NCBI GenBank assembly: GCA_020630145.1
Contig: JAHDBX010000070.1
Span: forward strand, 1-7,738
Origin: Gammaproteobacteria bacterium
GTDB lineage: Bacteria; Pseudomonadota; Gammaproteobacteria; HTCC5015
DNA length: 7,738 bases
Direction of reading: 5' to 3'
Position numbers and translations under genes: made by a program
Part shown: positions 6,231 to 7,738 of the stretch, in pieces
Layout: each line of letters begins with the position of its first letter
Position numbering within the stretch: the stretch's first letter is position 1
Notes under the pieces: model-generated
The model's input: the letters and a program-made list of their open reading frames with translations, nothing else
The model's database searches: none
Told to the model about the DNA's origin: nothing

Positions 6231-6995
6231 CTACGCAGCTTGTTTATTCGCACCAACAATCAAGCCTAAGACTTCTTGTTTATCAGTTTCATTAGTTTTA
6301 ACAACGCCAGCACATTTACCACGACGCATTACATGAATTCGATCAGACACCTCAAACACATCATCTAACGAATGTGAAATAAGAATAATGGCAAGACCCT
6401 GTGCTTTAAGTGTGTCGATTAACTTGAGTGTGCGAGCCGTTTCCTGTGGCCCTAATGCCGCCGTTGGTTCGTCCATCACCAGTACACGCAAGTCAGAATG
6501 GTAAACCGCTCTCGCAATCGCTATTGCTTGGCGCTGCCCGCCTGATAAACTTTCTGCAGGCGCATCCATATTTTTTAAAACAACGCCTAGGCGCTCTTTT
6601 AATACACGCTCAGCTTCACTCCGCATTTTTTCGTTATCAAGATAAGATATACCCGCGAATTTTTTTGATAGCTCTGCACCCAAAAACATATTAGATGCCG
6701 CATCCAAATGATCTGCCAATGCTAAGGTTTGATAAACAGCATCAATGCCTTTTTCAATAGCATCAGAATGACTATTCATGACTAAGTCTTTGCCATCCAT
6801 TTCAATCGTGCCATCCGTAGGCTGATAGACACCTGTGAGCACTTTTATTAGCGTCGACTTACCCGCACCATTGTCACCGACTATGGCTAAGACCTCTCCG
6901 CTGTAGGCCTCTAAATTAACACTCTCCAGCGCTTTCACACCCCCGAAGCGCTTATTAATCTTTTTCATCGAAATAATAGGTTTTTCATTTACCAT
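6231..6995 (-). CDS. Sugar ABC transporter ATP-binding protein (single-domain, FrcA-like)
   Basis: A 254-residue cytoplasmic ATPase that powers the importer. All nucleotide-binding motifs are intact: Walker A GDNGAGKST (40-48), Q-loop Q89 in VYQTLALADHLD, signature LSGGQ (150-154), Walker B VLVMDEP (171-177, with D175 and E176) and H-loop H208. The GDNGAGKS and YQTLALADHLD wording is that of the CUT2 sugar group, such as FrcA of the Sinorhizobium fructose transporter. Unlike RbsA or MglA, which fuse two ATPase domains into about 500 residues, this is one domain and would work as a homodimer. The ribosome site is a run of six G residues then A (7007-7001), five or six bases before the ATG. It is the first gene of the operon, directly behind the LacI/GntR-type operator and promoter. 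The exact sugar cannot be named. Confidence 0.95.
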   Translation of the reverse strand: MVNEKPIISMKKINKRFGGVKALESVNLEAYSGEVLAIVGDNGAGKSTLIKVLTGVYQPTDGTIEMDGKDLVMNSHSDAIEKGIDAVYQTLALADHLDAASNMFLGAELSKKFAGISYLDNEKMRSEAERVLKERLGVVLKNMDAPAESLSGGQRQAIAIARAVYHSDLRVLVMDEPTAALGPQETARTLKLIDTLKAQGLAIILISHSLDDVFEVSDRIHVMRRGKCAGVVKTNETDKQEVLGLIVGANKQAA

Positions 6996-7054
6996 TGCTA
7001 GTCCCCCCGCTAATGAAACTCACCTTTCACCGTGTAAAAATCATAAATTAAACT

Positions 7055-7076
7055 TTTACGTTACCGGTAACGTAAA
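7055..7076. promoter_or_regulatory. 22-base perfect palindrome, LacI/GntR-family operator
   Basis: Each half reads TTTACGTTACC and the two halves meet at a central CCGG, giving perfect dyad symmetry over 22 bases centred between 7065 and 7066. The core GTTACCGGTAAC matches the known operator type of the LacI-family gluconate repressor GntR and its relatives IdnR/GntH. The palindrome overlaps the downstream bases of the -10 box and covers the expected start point, the classical place for a repressor that blocks RNA polymerase. This predicts that the transporter is repressed by a LacI-family protein and induced by its sugar or a derivative. The repressor gene is not in the window. Confidence 0.85.
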
Positions 7077-7102
7077 GTAGCTTTTTACCGCTTAAGTGTC
7101 AA
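7074..7102 (-). promoter_or_regulatory. Sigma-70 promoter of the sugar ABC-transporter operon
   Basis: On the minus strand a perfect -35 box TTGACA (7102-7097) is followed by a 17-base spacer and a -10 box TACTTT (7079-7074), which keeps the most conserved T, A and final T. The start point would fall near 7067, inside the palindromic operator, giving a leader of about 70 bases before the ATPase ATG. A consensus -35 with a poor -10 and an operator on the start point fits a strong but repressible promoter. Confidence 0.75.
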
Positions 7103-7127
7103 CATTTTTTAATGTATTAAAAAATGT
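7102..7127. repeat. AT-rich 26-base inverted repeat abutting the -35 box
   Basis: Two perfect 12-base arms, ACATTTTTTAAT (7102-7113) and its reverse complement (7116-7127), are separated by a two-base centre GT. The arm nearest the gene shares one base with the -35 box, so the repeat occupies the position of an UP element or an activator site. It could be bound by a second regulator, act as an AT-rich UP element, or be a weak hairpin at the end of the Nudix transcript. The T and A runs are inside the arms and not after the stem, so a classical terminator is unlikely. Confidence 0.6.
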
Positions 7128-7338
7128 CTTTTAAAATCATGTACTTAAAAAACAACTGGTCTGCTTTAAGGTGAGAGCAATGTAGAATTACACATAGAAT
7201 TGCGGTGCGTATGAACATAGTTGCAATGCCCATATAGAGAAGATTATGAGGTGAAATATGTCGAGATGTTAATTCAAAAATAGCAGCATTTAGCATAGCC
7301 AATTAGGGCTCAGGAACCTGCCGGTTTGATAATGTTTA

Positions 7339-7738
7339 TTACTTACAAAGCTGATTTAATTTTGCATATTGAAGTAACATAATTGTTTTAGCGTCTTTTA
7401 TTTCACCTGATGCAATCATGTTATAAGCTTTCGTAAAATCAAGTTCAAGCACTTCAATATTTTCTTGTTCATGCGCTAAACCACCACCTTCAGAAACTTT
7501 CATACTCTTAGTATATTCAGCAACAAAAAAATAGAGAATCTCGGTCACCGAACCAGGTGACATATAAGTTTCAAATATCTTTTCTACTTTATCAATTTTA
7601 TAGCCTGTTTCTTCTTCCGTCTCTTTTTTTATGCAGTCTTCTGCATTGTCTTCATCAAGCAATCCCGCGCAGGCCTCTATTAACATGCCATCTGCATTAC
7701 CATTTATAAAAGTGGGTATGCGAAATTGGCGCGTTAAG
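7339..7738 (-). CDS. nudK: NudK-like GDP-mannose pyrophosphatase (Nudix hydrolase), 5' end cut by window edge
   Basis: A Nudix hydrolase whose frame stays open to the window edge. 132 residues are visible, against about 190 in E. coli NudK, so the true start lies outside and the ATG at 7686-7684 is internal. The visible part begins LTRQFRIPTFINGNADG, which matches the NudK LIRQFRVATWVNGNESG stretch recalled from memory. It continues with LIEACAGLLDEDNAEDC, the Nudix helix KKETEEETGYKI (visible residues 36-47, with the metal-binding glutamates), FETYMSPGSVTEILYFFVAEY and GGGLAHEQENIEVLEL. The MSPGSVTE and GGG...ENIEVLEL segments are NudK-like rather than general ADP-ribose pyrophosphatase. NudK splits GDP-mannose into GMP and mannose-1-phosphate. 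The gene is on the same strand as the sugar transporter but about 340 bases upstream, with a promoter between, so it is a separate unit. A broader nucleotide-sugar specificity remains possible. Confidence 0.85.
   Translation of the reverse strand, partial: LTRQFRIPTFINGNADGMLIEACAGLLDEDNAEDCIKKETEEETGYKIDKVEKIFETYMSPGSVTEILYFFVAEYTKSMKVSEGGGLAHEQENIEVLELDFTKAYNMIASGEIKDAKTIMLLQYAKLNQLCK

Larger units (their letters stand above)
6996..7338. other. Intergenic region upstream of the ABC operon: leader, operator, promoter, inverted repeat, then empty spacer
   Basis: This 343-base gap has two parts. From 6996 to 7127 it holds the operon leader of about 70 bases, a perfect palindromic operator, a sigma-70 promoter and an AT-rich inverted repeat, each listed separately. 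From 7128 to 7338, downstream of the Nudix gene stop, I see no convincing gene, RNA or terminator. A short hairpin CAGG-AA-CCTG (7311-7320) has no U tail. A 61-codon open frame at 7117-7302 on the minus strand lacks a ribosome site and any recognisable domain, and runs into the inverted repeat. Confidence 0.6.

Noticed and set aside
4206..6694. Plus-strand open frames across the ABC operon (4206-4406, 4694-4885, 5686-5940, 5965-6336, 6428-6694)
   Set aside because: All are antisense to well-identified transporter genes and carry no domain or ribosome site.
3930..6995. Assignment as the Lsr AI-2 import system
   Set aside because: The binding protein resembles LuxP and not LsrB, there is only one permease and a single-domain ATPase, and no lsrK, lsrR, lsrF or lsrG is present.
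7102..7127. Intrinsic terminator of the Nudix gene
   Set aside because: The stem is almost all A-T, the T run lies inside the stem and not after it, and it is over 200 bases from the stop.
7117..7302. 61-codon minus-strand open frame between the Nudix gene and the ABC operon
   Set aside because: It has no Shine-Dalgarno and no recognisable domain, and it ends inside the AT-rich inverted repeat of the promoter region.
7684..7686. ATG as start of the Nudix gene
   Set aside because: The frame continues upstream to the window edge with residues that match the NudK family, so this methionine is internal.

Overview
The window looks like a piece of an AT-rich gammaproteobacterial chromosome, probably marine. 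The periplasmic binding protein most resembles Vibrio LuxP and the Nudix protein resembles Escherichia coli NudK, both recalled from memory, and signal peptides and Shine-Dalgarno sites are of ordinary proteobacterial type. No species can be fixed from the sequence. There are no rRNA or tRNA genes, insertion sequences, CRISPR arrays or phage genes.

Left part (1-1693): the 5' part of a small membrane protein gene runs leftward off the edge. A divergent intergenic strip of 180 bases separates it from a complete phytanoyl-CoA dioxygenase (PhyH) family Fe(II)/2-oxoglutarate oxygenase gene (462-1652, +). A perfect 28-base palindrome just after that gene separates it from a convergent operon and probably terminates one or both.

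Middle part (1710-3702, minus strand): five short genes with gaps of 17-33 bases form one likely operon. In transcription order they encode a YCII-like protein, a cupin, a small secreted lipocalin-like protein, a NIPSNAP protein and a LysE/RhtB exporter. The family assignments are mostly good, but no substrate can be named. Two dimeric alpha/beta-barrel folds, a cupin, a periplasmic protein and an exporter suggest handling and expulsion of a small metabolite. This is inference.

Right part (3857-7102, minus strand): a complete CUT2-type sugar ABC transporter operon in the order ATPase, permease, substrate-binding protein. It starts at a promoter with a perfect TTGACA -35 box. A 22-base perfect palindrome of LacI/GntR-operator type covers the end of the -10 box and the start point. 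It ends at a clear intrinsic terminator. The binding protein is strikingly LuxP-like, keeping several AI-2-contact positions and changing others, yet it sits with a full transporter and not with a LuxQ-type sensor kinase. The repressor that would read the operator is not in the window. A second, AT-rich 26-base inverted repeat abuts the -35 box.

Right edge (7339-7738, minus strand): a NudK-like GDP-mannose pyrophosphatase gene is cut by the window end. The most noteworthy items are the LuxP-like ABC operon with its operator architecture and the uncharacterised five-gene operon.
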